This document shows, piece by piece, positions 1 to 8,752 of a DNA stretch of 64,000 nt; position 1 is the first letter of the stretch; each line of letters opens with the position of its first letter. The stretch is from the NCBI RefSeq assembly GCF_035593345.1, contig NZ_CP141606.1, forward strand, positions 1,302,001 through 1,366,000, in the 5' to 3' direction. Below the pieces are notes generated by a model, which was not told the origin of the DNA, searched no databases, and saw only the letters and a list, made by a program, of their open reading frames with translations. The DNA is from Lelliottia sp. JS-SCA-14. GTDB taxonomy: Bacteria; Pseudomonadota; Gammaproteobacteria; Enterobacterales; Enterobacteriaceae. Both the position numbers and the translations under genes were made by a program.

Positions 1-3000
1 CCGGACTGGCCCTGTACGTCGACCAGTTTAATTCCGTTTTCGGTCCGGTCACCCAGACCGTGCATGTTGTTAACCGTCACAGCCGTGTTGCCGCTGGTGC
101 TGCCTTTCACGGTCAACTGGTCGTGTGCGGAATCATCCCCGCCGAGCGTGCTGTTGACCCACAGCTGTCCGTCGTGGCTGCTGTAGTCGCCGTTCACCAC
201 CAGGTTGTTGCCCGGGGTGGCGCTGGTCAGGTCAATCACGCCGCTGTTGTCGACGCTTCCCGCCACGCTGCCGTTGCCTTTTAAGGCGGCGGCTTTCGCC
301 ACATAGACGGTCCCGGTGCTGCCAAAGTCGCCGTTCACGTTCAGGGCACCCTGAGAGATGTGAGTATCGCCGCTGTAGGTCTGATTTTTACCCACGGTGA
401 GCATACCCGCGCCGGTTTTCTCCATGCCGCCTTTGCCGCTGATGGCATTGTTGAGCGTCGCGTCCGTCGCTGAATCGAGCACCAGATTACCGTTATCCAC
501 GACGTTCGCGGTGCCCAGCGTGCCAGCGCCCTGCGCCGTCAACTGAGTGCCGCTTGCAACGTCGATGCGACCGGCAAAGGTGGATGCCGTATTGTTCAGC
601 GTCACATGAGAACTGTTTTTGAGTGACAGGTTGCCGTTGCCGGCGAGCGCATTGTTCATGACGCCGTTCGCGCCGACCAGGTTCAGGTTACCCGCCAGAT
701 CGACCGCGCCCGTGCCCAGGCCCTGCGTACTGTCGAGGGTGATAGTGGCCGGTCTGGCAATGTCTGTCTCAGCGCTTAACCCCTGGTTCGCGCCGTGAAC
801 GGTCAGTTCACCGCCATCCACATCCAACTGACCGCCGCCGCTGAGCGTGCCCAGGCTTTCGCCGCCCTGCGCGATAGTCAGCCTGCCGCCATTGAGGTTC
901 AGGCTGCTGCCCGCGGCATTGTGCAGAGATGTGACGGCCTGCGCTTTCCCGTTCATATCCAGCCCGGTACTTTTCGCGAGGCTCAGGTCTGCCGTGTGGC
1001 CGAAGGCATTGTCGCTGCCCATCTGTACGCTGCCGCTGCTGATCGTGGTGTTGCCGGTGTAGTCGTTGTCTGTGTTACTCAGGACAACGTTGCCGCTGGC
1101 CTGAACATCGACGTTGCCCGCTCCGGTGAGCTGTGCGCCGAGGGCGTTGTCCTTGCCCGGCTCATTTTGCAGCACCAGCGTTTGTCCGGCATTGACGTCG
1201 AAGCGGGTCAGGTCATAGCCCGCCCAGATGCCATCGGCAGCCACGACGGCCGCATCGCCGTAGGTCGCGGTGCCGATCTGCTGACCGTTCTCACTGAAGT
1301 CCACGTTAACCGGGTTGTGGAGCGAATTCCCGTTTTGATCCAGCAGGGTCAGGTGAGTGCCGACACCGGTCACATCGCCTGTGGCTTTCACAACCTGCAC
1401 GCCATGGACGTTATCCTGAGCGAACCAGGACGGGTTGGTGGAGATCACCGGCGGGGTGAGATCTGTCGAGATATTGGCCTGAATGGTACCGCCCGCGCTG
1501 CCATCGAGATTTTTAACGGTGAGAACATCCGGGTCGGTACGGGTGTTATCGACGATTAACGTCCCGCCGCCGGTCGTGAAGCCGCCAAGGGTACGGTCGT
1601 CGGACATAGTGGCGATACCGGTTTTGGTGAGGGCCAGGGTCGCGTTCGCCAGCGCTTTCTCCGCGGTGTCATCGAGCGTCAGATTGCCTTTCTGCATCTC
1701 AAGGGTGCCGGTAAAGGCGGTGCCCATAATGGCAGAGAGGTGGAACTCATCCGTGGTGTTGCTCTGATTAACCGCCAGCGTGCCGTTGCCGGTGAGGACA
1801 TTGGTGAAGGTGTTGCTGAGGTTATTGAGGGTCAGTTTGCTCTGCGCGCCGTCGAGCTGAACGCCTGAATTTCCAAGCTGAGACTGCTGAGTCATGCTCG
1901 CGCTGCCGGTGATATCCCAGCCGCCGGTGAGGGTGGTGGCGTCTTCGTTCAGCACAACATTTTGACCGCTGACTTTCACTTTACCCGCACCCGTGACTTT
2001 ATTGGTGAAGGAGGCATCACTGAACGCCAGATCGACATTCGCCCCTTGCTGGATAGTAATCTGGTCGCTGCTGACCGCATTATTTTTGGCCAGTGCAAGC
2101 GAGCCCTCCGCCACGTTAGTGTCACCCGTATAGGTATTACTCCCGGCAAGCGTCAGGGTACCCGCACCGCTTTTGGTGAGTGAGCCCGTACCGGAGATAA
2201 CACCCGCGAAATTGTTCGCGCCAGCGTTATTCACTGTCAGGTTTGCCGTGCCCATCGTGACATTACCGGAACCCGTTAATCCCCTGAGGGTCTGAGAAAG
2301 GTTGTTGAGATTGAGCGTCGCGCCGCTGGCGATATCTACGCTACTGCTGTCATCCAGGGCGGTAGCCACACCTGTCGTCAGGGTACCCGCCTGGACAGAG
2401 GTCACGCCGGTATAGGTGTTGTCAGCCGACAGCGTCAGGTTACTGGCAGCTGCCTGAGTGAGCGAGCCTGTGCCAGATACGCCTTTGTTGTAAACAACAT
2501 CTTTGGTGCTGTTAAAGACCAGGCTGCCGTTATCAGTGATAGTGCCGTCAACAACACCATTGGTACCCAGCGTGAGCACGCCGCTTTCAGCAATGGTCGT
2601 CCCACCGAGAGCATTATTTTGTTTCATATGCCCGGTGATGGTCAAATCACCAATGACATTAAGGGTATCGGCCGTAGCGCCCGAAAGGTCGATATCTCCC
2701 CCGAGTTGCCAGTGGCTTCCCGCCGTAGAGGTGAGTTGTTCAAAACCATATATGGGGTCGGTAGGCAGAAGGACGATAGCCAGCATGTTGCCATTTTCGA
2801 CGGTGGTGGCATCGTCATCACTGGTGAGTGTGAGAGTGGCACCGGGTCGCGTTATATAAATAGCGTTATAGCTGTTATTATAACCGGCCTTTCTACCGCT
2901 TAAAACAGAGCCGGTGCCGAGGACAACGGAACTATTAGCATGTGGTAGTGATATAGCTGCGTTACTCGTGCTACTAATCGTGCCATGGTTGACTATCGTT

Positions 3001-3311
3001 GCATTGTCAGACTCGATGTCTAAGCCAGGCTCCATGCGAGTAGGGTCAGTGGACTTTATTATTCCATAGTTTGTGAAGGTCAAACCTTCTTTACCGTTAA
3101 AGGTCAGAGAGCTTGATGTGACCCCTTTTTCCATTATGTAGTCAGTATCATTGTCGAAAAAACGCGTTTCTGAGCCGTAACTGACGCTATCGATGTACGT
3201 TGTGGCCTGAGAGGAGCCTGAAATTGCCCCCAGAATGGCAAATGACAGCATACGCATCTTTAGCGTATTTTTGCTTTTATGATGAAGGCGGGTGTGAGGG
3301 TGTCTTGGCAT
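1..3311 (-). CDS. Autotransporter adhesin-like protein, array copy 1 (3' end outside window)
   Basis: Type Va autotransporter cut by the window start; about 1103 N-terminal residues are present and the frame stays open to base 1. It starts with an extended signal peptide (MPRHPH..., hydrophobic core near residues 22-38), then a copy-specific tip to about residue 150. After that come glycine/threonine/asparagine-rich repeats of the autotransporter-associated beta-strand type (GTGSLT, NTYTGVTSV, GAGTLTLGG), which form a surface-exposed beta-helix. The missing end should carry the outer-membrane barrel, as in the three complete copies. The start is set by AAGGAGAAC shortly upstream and by alignment with the other copies. 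It shares the NTYTGDTN/SSGQITIQQ block with copy 2 but the MSDDRTL variant with copy 4. The family is secure; the ligand is unknown. Confidence 0.9.
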   Translation of the reverse strand, partial: MPRHPHTRLHHKSKNTLKMRMLSFAILGAISGSSQATTYIDSVSYGSETRFFDNDTDYIMEKGVTSSSLTFNGKEGLTFTNYGIIKSTDPTRMEPGLDIESDNATIVNHGTISSTSNAAISLPHANSSVVLGTGSVLSGRKAGYNNSYNAIYITRPGATLTLTSDDDATTVENGNMLAIVLLPTDPIYGFEQLTSTAGSHWQLGGDIDLSGATADTLNVIGDLTITGHMKQNNALGGTTIAESGVLTLGTNGVVDGTITDNGSLVFNSTKDVVYNKGVSGTGSLTQAAASNLTLSADNTYTGVTSVQAGTLTTGVATALDDSSSVDIASGATLNLNNLSQTLRGLTGSGNVTMGTANLTVNNAGANNFAGVISGTGSLTKSGAGTLTLAGSNTYTGDTNVAEGSLALAKNNAVSSDQITIQQGANVDLAFSDASFTNKVTGAGKVKVSGQNVVLNEDATTLTGGWDITGSASMTQQSQLGNSGVQLDGAQSKLTLNNLSNTFTNVLTGNGTLAVNQSNTTDEFHLSAIMGTAFTGTLEMQKGNLTLDDTAEKALANATLALTKTGIATMSDDRTLGGFTTGGGTLIVDNTRTDPDVLTVKNLDGSAGGTIQANISTDLTPPVISTNPSWFAQDNVHGVQVVKATGDVTGVGTHLTLLDQNGNSLHNPVNVDFSENGQQIGTATYGDAAVVAADGIWAGYDLTRFDVNAGQTLVLQNEPGKDNALGAQLTGAGNVDVQASGNVVLSNTDNDYTGNTTISSGSVQMGSDNAFGHTADLSLAKSTGLDMNGKAQAVTSLHNAAGSSLNLNGGRLTIAQGGESLGTLSGGGQLDVDGGELTVHGANQGLSAETDIARPATITLDSTQGLGTGAVDLAGNLNLVGANGVMNNALAGNGNLSLKNSSHVTLNNTASTFAGRIDVASGTQLTAQGAGTLGTANVVDNGNLVLDSATDATLNNAISGKGGMEKTGAGMLTVGKNQTYSGDTHISQGALNVNGDFGSTGTVYVAKAAALKGNGSVAGSVDNSGVIDLTSATPGNNLVVNGDYSSHDGQLWVNSTLGGDDSAHDQLTVKGSTSGNTAVTVNNMHGLGDRTENGIKLVDVQGQS

Positions 3312-3810
3312 GCTGCTGTTCTCCTTGAATTAACCCTCACGCTATTTCAGGCGAGCAGGGCCATTTCCATGTATGACGACTAAGTAATAACCCTGGGCGA
3401 ACATATCCTGATCTCGTGGCTGTCTTGTCCATTAACGTCGCGATGATTAAATGGCGTTAATACGGGTTCCATTCCAGAAATAAATCAATAAACACAACGT
3501 GGACTGGCTTAATATTATGAGTGGTAAATGAGATTATTATTGTCCCGTGTGTAAAGATATTAAATCTTCGGTAATATACAAATGGCAAATGTAAGAGGAT
3601 AGTGTTTTATTAAATAAGTTTTGATAAACAATGGGGTGTGGTTGTGTAACGCTATGATTTTTATGCTGATAACTTCATGTGCAGTGGTTTTACTTAATGT
3701 ATATATTTATTGGTCTCTTTATTTTAAATAATTCTTATCAGGTTCAATTATATTATTGAATCGTTTATTACGAGTGTTTTTAATAAACATAACGATATAT
3801 TGTCGAATTT
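3312..3810. repeat. Conserved AT-rich upstream spacer, unit 1
   Basis: About 500 bases with no credible gene. The sequence is nearly identical to the spacers ahead of the other three array genes, so spacer plus gene was duplicated as one unit of roughly 4.6-4.9 kb. It carries the SD AAGGAG, a 9-base-arm palindrome 120 bases before the start codon, and a long AT-rich tract further upstream. I could not assign a convincing -35/-10 pair; TTGATT near 3485-3490 (minus strand) is only a candidate -35. Confidence 0.85.
3431..3461. promoter_or_regulatory. Inverted repeat upstream of array copy 1
   Basis: Arms ATTAACGTC and GGCGTTAAT with a 13-base spacer, one mismatch between arms. It lies 120 bases upstream of the start codon at 3311, the same distance as in all other copies. 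Probably an operator for a dimeric regulator or a leader RNA hairpin; which one is not decidable from sequence. Confidence 0.6.
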
Positions 3811-3814
3811 AAAA

Positions 3815-3850
3815 CGCGAACAACGGGACGTCTCCATCCCGTTGTTCGCG
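3815..3850 (-). terminator. Rho-independent terminator after array copy 2
   Basis: A 16-base stem (CGCGAACAACGGGACG against CATCCCGTTGTTCGCG, one mismatch) with a 4-base loop. On the minus strand it is followed by TTTTAAATT. It begins 25 bases past the copy 2 stop codon. Confidence 0.85.
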
Positions 3851-3874
3851 CTGGGTTTTACTGCTGTTGACGTC

Positions 3875-6800
3875 TTACCAGGCGTATTTGCCGCCCACCT
3901 GGCCCTGAACGCTGGAGTAGTTGTCTTTTCCGGCTTCGACACCGGTGTTGACCCACAGGGTCCAGTTTTCGCTGACCTTGGTCTGGGCACCGACTTTCGC
4001 TTCGTAACGGCTCACCGGCACAGACTGGTTCACGGTCACACTGTCCATTTGCACGCTGTTATCGCGCCCGCCGTGCCACCAGTTCAGCTCCACGTACGGC
4101 TGAGTGACGGCCTCAGTACCGAGTTCGCCATACAGACGCGCGCCGAGACGGGTGGTGACGCCGCCGGAATCCTTGCTCTTAATACGTGTGCCGTTGGATT
4201 CCGTGTAGTCGCCCTGGCTGTAATCAGTGTACAGGGTCTGGAACTGCGGCTGAATGGTGAGTGCGCCGAGCGGCAGGTCGTAGCCCGCTTCGACAGACGC
4301 CATCCAGTTGTGCGAGTGGTATTTCTCTTCCGCCAGATCGTCGCCCTTCACGGTGTTATGGAAGGTGCCGTACTGCACCCAGGTGTCGACATACGGACCA
4401 CTTTTCTGATCCGCCGCGCCGCCGTACCAGGTGCCGTACAGGCCCACGCTGTAGCCATCCAGTTTACCCGTCGCACGGGTACTGGCATTTTTCGCATCGC
4501 TGTCGGTGTCGACGTGGGCATAGCCCGTCATCACACCGGCATTGATGCGCTGGTTGCCGAAGTCATGGCGGAACACATCGCTGCCAATGCGCAGGATACT
4601 GGTGTTGGAGCCCATCGACAGGGCACCGTCTGCGCCTTTGCTGTTGGTGCGACCGGCGTCGAAGTGCGCCCAGGTGGCCGGCGCATCTTCGCCGCTCTGA
4701 CGGTTTTCATCGCTGCGATCGTGCAGGGTGTTCATGAACACGCTGTTAGCCATGCTCTGGTTCGCCAGCCATGCCCCGGCTTCCGGACGCAGGGCTGCGG
4801 TGGACTGCAGATACCAGTCCCCGTCGCTGGCCTTGTTGAGGGCGTAATCATACGCTCCGGCGACCGCGCGGCCCTGCAGCACAAAGTTCCCGCCGGACTG
4901 GCCCTGCACGTCGACCAGCTTGATCCCGTTTTCGGTCCGGTCACCCAGACCGTGCATGTTGTTGACCGTCACAGCCGTGTTGCCGCTGGTGCTGCCCTTG
5001 ACCGTCAGCTGGTCGTGTGCGGAATCATCCCCGCCGAGCGCGCTGTTGACCCACAGCTGGCCGTCGTGGCTGCTGTAGTCGCCGTTGACCACCAGGTTGT
5101 TGCCCGGGGTGGCGCTGGTCAGGTCAATCACGCCGCTGTTATCCACAGAGCCCGCCACGCTGCCGTTGCCTTTTAAGGCGGCGGCTTTCGCCACATAGAC
5201 GGTGCCGGTGCTGCCAAAATCGCCGTTCACGTTCAGGGCACCCTGAGTGATATGGGTATCGCCGCTGTAGGTCTGATTTTTACCCACGGTGAGCACACCC
5301 GTCCCGGTTTTTTCCATGCCGCCTGTGCCGCTGATGGCATTGTTGAGCGTCGCGTCCGTCGCAGAATCGAGCACCAGATTACCGTTATCCACGACGTTCG
5401 CGGTGCCCAGCGTGCCAGTACCCTGTGCCGTCAGCTGAGTGCCGCCTGCAACGTCGATGCGACCGGCAAAAGTGGATGCCGTATTGTTCAGCGTCACCTG
5501 AGAACTGTTTTTGAGTGACAGGGTGCCGTTACCGGCGAGTGCATTGTTCATGACGCCGTTCGCGCCGACCAGGTTCAGGTTACCGGCCAGATCGATCGCG
5601 CCCGTGCCCAGGCCCTGCGTACTGTCGAGGGTGACCGTGGCCGGTTTTGCAATGTTGGTCTCAGCGCTTAACCCCTGGTTCGCGCCGTGAACGGTCAGTT
5701 CACCGCCATCAAGGTTCAGCTGACCGCCGCCGCTGAGCGTACCCAGGCTTTCGCCGCCCTGCGCGATAGTCAGCCTGCCGCCGTTGAGGTTCAGGCTGCT
5801 GCCTGCGGCATTGTGCAGGGACGTGACGGCCTGCGCTTTCCCGTTCATATCCAGCCCGGTACTTTTCGCGAGGCTCAGGTCTGCGGTGTGGCCGAAGGCA
5901 TTGTCGCTGCCCATCTGCACGCTGCCGCTGCTGATCGTGGTGTTGCCGGTGTAGTCGTTGTCTGTGTTACTCAGGACAACGTTGCCGCTGGCCTGAACAT
6001 CGACATTGCCCGCCCCGGTGAGCTGTGCGCCCAGGGCGTTGTCCTTGCCCGGCTCATTTTGCAGGACCAGCGTTTGTCCGGCATTGACGTCGAAGCGGGT
6101 CAGGTCGTAGCCCGCCCAGATGCCATCGGCAGCGACGACGGCCGCATCGCCGTAGGTTGCGGTGCCGATCTGCTGACCGTTCTCACTGAAGTCCACGTTA
6201 ACCGGGTTGTGGAGCGAATTACCGTTCTGATCCAGCAGGGTCAGGTGGGTCCCGACGCCGGTGACGTCGCCGGTGGCTTTCACAACCTGCACGCCATGCA
6301 CGTTATCCTGAGCGAACCAGGACGGGTTTGTGGAGACCACCGGCGGCGTGAGATCGGTCGGGATATTGGCCTGAATGGTGCCGCCCGCGCTGGCATCGAG
6401 ATTTTTGACGGTGAGCACATCCGGGTCGGTACGGGTGTTATCGACGATTAACGTCCCGCCGCCGGTCGTGAAGCCGCCAAGGGTACGATCGTCTTTCATC
6501 GTCGCGATGCCGGTTTTGGTCAGGGCCAGGGTCGCGTTCGCCAGCGCTTTCTCCGCGGTATCATCGAGCGTCAGATTACCTTTCTGCATCTCAAGGGTGC
6601 CGGTAAAGGCGGTGCCCATGCTGCCGGAGAGGTGGAACTCATCTGTTGTATTGCTCTGATTAACCGCCAGCGTGCCGTTGCCGGTGAGGACATTGGTGAA
6701 GGTGTTGCCGGGGTTGTTGAGGGTCAGTTTGCTCTGCGCGCCGTCGAGCTGAACGCCTGAATTTCCAAGCTGAGACTGCTGATTTGCGCTCGCGCTGCCG

Positions 6801-8188
6801 GTGATATCCCAGCCGCCGGTGAGGGTGGTGGCGTCTTCGTTCAGCACAACATTTTGACCGCTGACTTTCACTTTCCCCGCACCCGTGACTTTACTGGTGA
6901 AGGCAGCATCACTGAACGCCAGATCGAGATTAGCCCCTTGCTGGATAGTAATCTGGCCGCTGCTGACCGCATTATTTTTGGCCAGAGCAAGCGAGCCCTC
7001 CGCCACGTTAGTGTCACCCGTATAGGTATTGCTTCCGCCAAGCGTCAGGGTACCCGCACCGCTTTTAGTGAGTGAACCCGTACCGAAGATGACCCCCGCG
7101 AAATTGTTCGCGCCAGCGTTATTCACTGTCAGGTTTGCCGTGCCCATCGTGACATTACCGGCACCCGTTAATCCCCTGAGGGTCTGAGAAAGGTTGTTGA
7201 GGTTGAGCGTCGCGCCGCTGGCGATATCCACGCTACTGCTGTCATCCAGGGCGTTAGCCACACCTGTCGTCAGGGTGCCCGCCTGGACAGAGGTCACGCC
7301 GGTATAGGTGTTGTCAGCCGAGAGTGTCAGGTTACTGGCAGCTGCCTGAGTGAGCGACCCCGTGCCAGAAACGGCTTTGTTGTAAACAACATCTTTGGTG
7401 CTGTTAAAGACCAGGCTGCCGTTATCAGTGATAGTGCCGTCAAGAACACCATTCGTTCCCAGCGTGAGCACGCCTCCGCTGGCAATGGTCGTCCCACCGA
7501 GAGCATTATTTTGTTTCATATGCCCGGTGATGGTCAAATCACCAGCCACATTAAGGGTATCGGCCGTAGCGCCCGAAAGGTCGATATCTCCCCCTAGCTG
7601 CCAGTGGCTTCCCGCCGTAGAGGTGAGTTGCACAAAACCATATATTGGGGCTGTAGGTGAGGTGCCGTAACCAGCCATGTTGCCATTTTCGACGGTGGTG
7701 GCATCGTCATCACTGGTAAGTGTGAGAGTGGCACCGGGGGAAAATATGCCTAAAACGATGTTCAACTTACCGCTTAAAACAGAGCCTGTACCGAGAATAA
7801 TGGAAGTATTATCGGTAAGTATTTCTATGGCAAAGTTCATAGTGTTAGTAATCGAGCCGTGGTTAATAATCGTTGCATTTTCTGTTGTTTTGATTGTAAC
7901 GGCAGGAGCACGATAACTACCTAAATCGCTATCTATTATTCCATAGTTTGTGAAGGTCAAACCTGGTTTATCGAAAAAGGTCAGTGGACCTGATGTTGAT
8001 CCTTTTTCAAGGATGTAGTCAGTATCATTGCTGTATGTACGTGTAGCTGCGCTCCAATCGAGGTTCTCAATGATCGTTGTGGACTGAGCGGAGCCTGAAA
8101 TTGCCCCCAGAATGGCAAATGAGAGCATACGCATCTTTAACGTAGTTTTGCTTTTATCATGAAGGCGGGCGTGAGGGTGTCTTGGCAT
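3875..8188 (-). CDS. Autotransporter adhesin-like protein, array copy 2
   Basis: Complete 1437-residue type Va autotransporter. In order: an extended signal peptide (residues 1 to about 36), a copy-specific tip (about 37-150), beta-helix passenger repeats with recurring GTGSLT, NTYTG and LTLGG motifs (about 150-1080), a linker rich in DGQLWVN and RAVAGAYDY-type sequence, and a C-terminal 12-strand barrel domain (about 1160-1437). The barrel ends in the aromatic KYAW needed for barrel assembly. The barrel and lower passenger are almost identical to copies 3 and 4. Start at ATG 8188 behind AAGGAG. No protease triad, RGD motif or clear self-cleavage site was recognised, so a structural adhesin or aggregation factor is the best guess. 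Confidence 0.93.
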   Translation of the reverse strand: MPRHPHARLHDKSKTTLKMRMLSFAILGAISGSAQSTTIIENLDWSAATRTYSNDTDYILEKGSTSGPLTFFDKPGLTFTNYGIIDSDLGSYRAPAVTIKTTENATIINHGSITNTMNFAIEILTDNTSIILGTGSVLSGKLNIVLGIFSPGATLTLTSDDDATTVENGNMAGYGTSPTAPIYGFVQLTSTAGSHWQLGGDIDLSGATADTLNVAGDLTITGHMKQNNALGGTTIASGGVLTLGTNGVLDGTITDNGSLVFNSTKDVVYNKAVSGTGSLTQAAASNLTLSADNTYTGVTSVQAGTLTTGVANALDDSSSVDIASGATLNLNNLSQTLRGLTGAGNVTMGTANLTVNNAGANNFAGVIFGTGSLTKSGAGTLTLGGSNTYTGDTNVAEGSLALAKNNAVSSGQITIQQGANLDLAFSDAAFTSKVTGAGKVKVSGQNVVLNEDATTLTGGWDITGSASANQQSQLGNSGVQLDGAQSKLTLNNPGNTFTNVLTGNGTLAVNQSNTTDEFHLSGSMGTAFTGTLEMQKGNLTLDDTAEKALANATLALTKTGIATMKDDRTLGGFTTGGGTLIVDNTRTDPDVLTVKNLDASAGGTIQANIPTDLTPPVVSTNPSWFAQDNVHGVQVVKATGDVTGVGTHLTLLDQNGNSLHNPVNVDFSENGQQIGTATYGDAAVVAADGIWAGYDLTRFDVNAGQTLVLQNEPGKDNALGAQLTGAGNVDVQASGNVVLSNTDNDYTGNTTISSGSVQMGSDNAFGHTADLSLAKSTGLDMNGKAQAVTSLHNAAGSSLNLNGGRLTIAQGGESLGTLSGGGQLNLDGGELTVHGANQGLSAETNIAKPATVTLDSTQGLGTGAIDLAGNLNLVGANGVMNNALAGNGTLSLKNSSQVTLNNTASTFAGRIDVAGGTQLTAQGTGTLGTANVVDNGNLVLDSATDATLNNAISGTGGMEKTGTGVLTVGKNQTYSGDTHITQGALNVNGDFGSTGTVYVAKAAALKGNGSVAGSVDNSGVIDLTSATPGNNLVVNGDYSSHDGQLWVNSALGGDDSAHDQLTVKGSTSGNTAVTVNNMHGLGDRTENGIKLVDVQGQSGGNFVLQGRAVAGAYDYALNKASDGDWYLQSTAALRPEAGAWLANQSMANSVFMNTLHDRSDENRQSGEDAPATWAHFDAGRTNSKGADGALSMGSNTSILRIGSDVFRHDFGNQRINAGVMTGYAHVDTDSDAKNASTRATGKLDGYSVGLYGTWYGGAADQKSGPYVDTWVQYGTFHNTVKGDDLAEEKYHSHNWMASVEAGYDLPLGALTIQPQFQTLYTDYSQGDYTESNGTRIKSKDSGGVTTRLGARLYGELGTEAVTQPYVELNWWHGGRDNSVQMDSVTVNQSVPVSRYEAKVGAQTKVSENWTLWVNTGVEAGKDNYSSVQGQVGGKYAW

Positions 8189-8691
8189 GCTGCTGTTCTC
8201 CTTGAATTAACCCTCACGCTATTTCAGGCGAGCAGGGCCATTTCCATGTGTGACGATTAAGTAATAACCCTGGGTGAACATATCCTGATCTCGTGGCTGT
8301 CTTGTCCATTAACGTCGCGATAAATAAGTGACGTTAATAAGGGTTCCATTCCCGAAATAAATCAATAAACACAACGATGACTGGCTTAATATTATGAGTG
8401 GCAAATGAGATTATTATTGTCCCGTGTGTAAAGATATTAAATCTGCGGTAATATACAAATGGCAAATGTAAGGGGATAGTGTTTTATTAAATAAGTATTG
8501 GTAATCAATGGGGTGTGATGGTGTAATGCTATGATTTTTATGCTGATAACTTCATGCGCAGTGGTTTTACTTAATATATGTATTTATTGGTCTCTTTATT
8601 CTAAATTAGTTTTATCAGGTTCAATTATATTATTGCATCGTTTATTGTGAATATTTTCAGTAAATATAATGACATATCGTCGGATTTAAAA
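8189..8691. repeat. Conserved AT-rich upstream spacer, unit 2
   Basis: A second copy of the non-coding module between array genes, alignable end to end with 3312-3810. Differences are scattered single bases (for example GATAAATAAGTG against GATGATTAAATG inside the palindrome spacer). Confidence 0.85.
8308..8338. promoter_or_regulatory. Inverted repeat upstream of array copy 2
   Basis: Perfect 9-base arms, ATTAACGTC and GACGTTAAT, with a 13-base spacer, 120 bases ahead of ATG 8188. This copy restores full symmetry with an A where the others have G in the right arm. Confidence 0.62.
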
Positions 8692-8727
8692 CGCGAACAA
8701 CGGGACGTTTCCATTCCGTTGTTCGCG
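8692..8727 (-). terminator. Rho-independent terminator after array copy 3
   Basis: 16-base stem CGCGAACAACGGGACG with CATTCCGTTGTTCGCG, with an extra G:T pair relative to the unit 1 terminator. It is followed on the minus strand by TTTTAAAT. Confidence 0.83.
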
Positions 8728-8752
8728 CTGGTGTTTTACTGCTTCTGACGTC

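Noticed and set aside
3800..5176. Long open frames on the plus strand opposite the autotransporters (up to 458 codons, also near 8951-10054, 10565-11638 and 15161-16234)
   Set aside because: They run antisense to highly conserved passenger and barrel coding sequence, repeat in register in each copy, lack SDs and have low-complexity H/V/R/G-rich translations. They are shadows of the biased codon use of the real genes.
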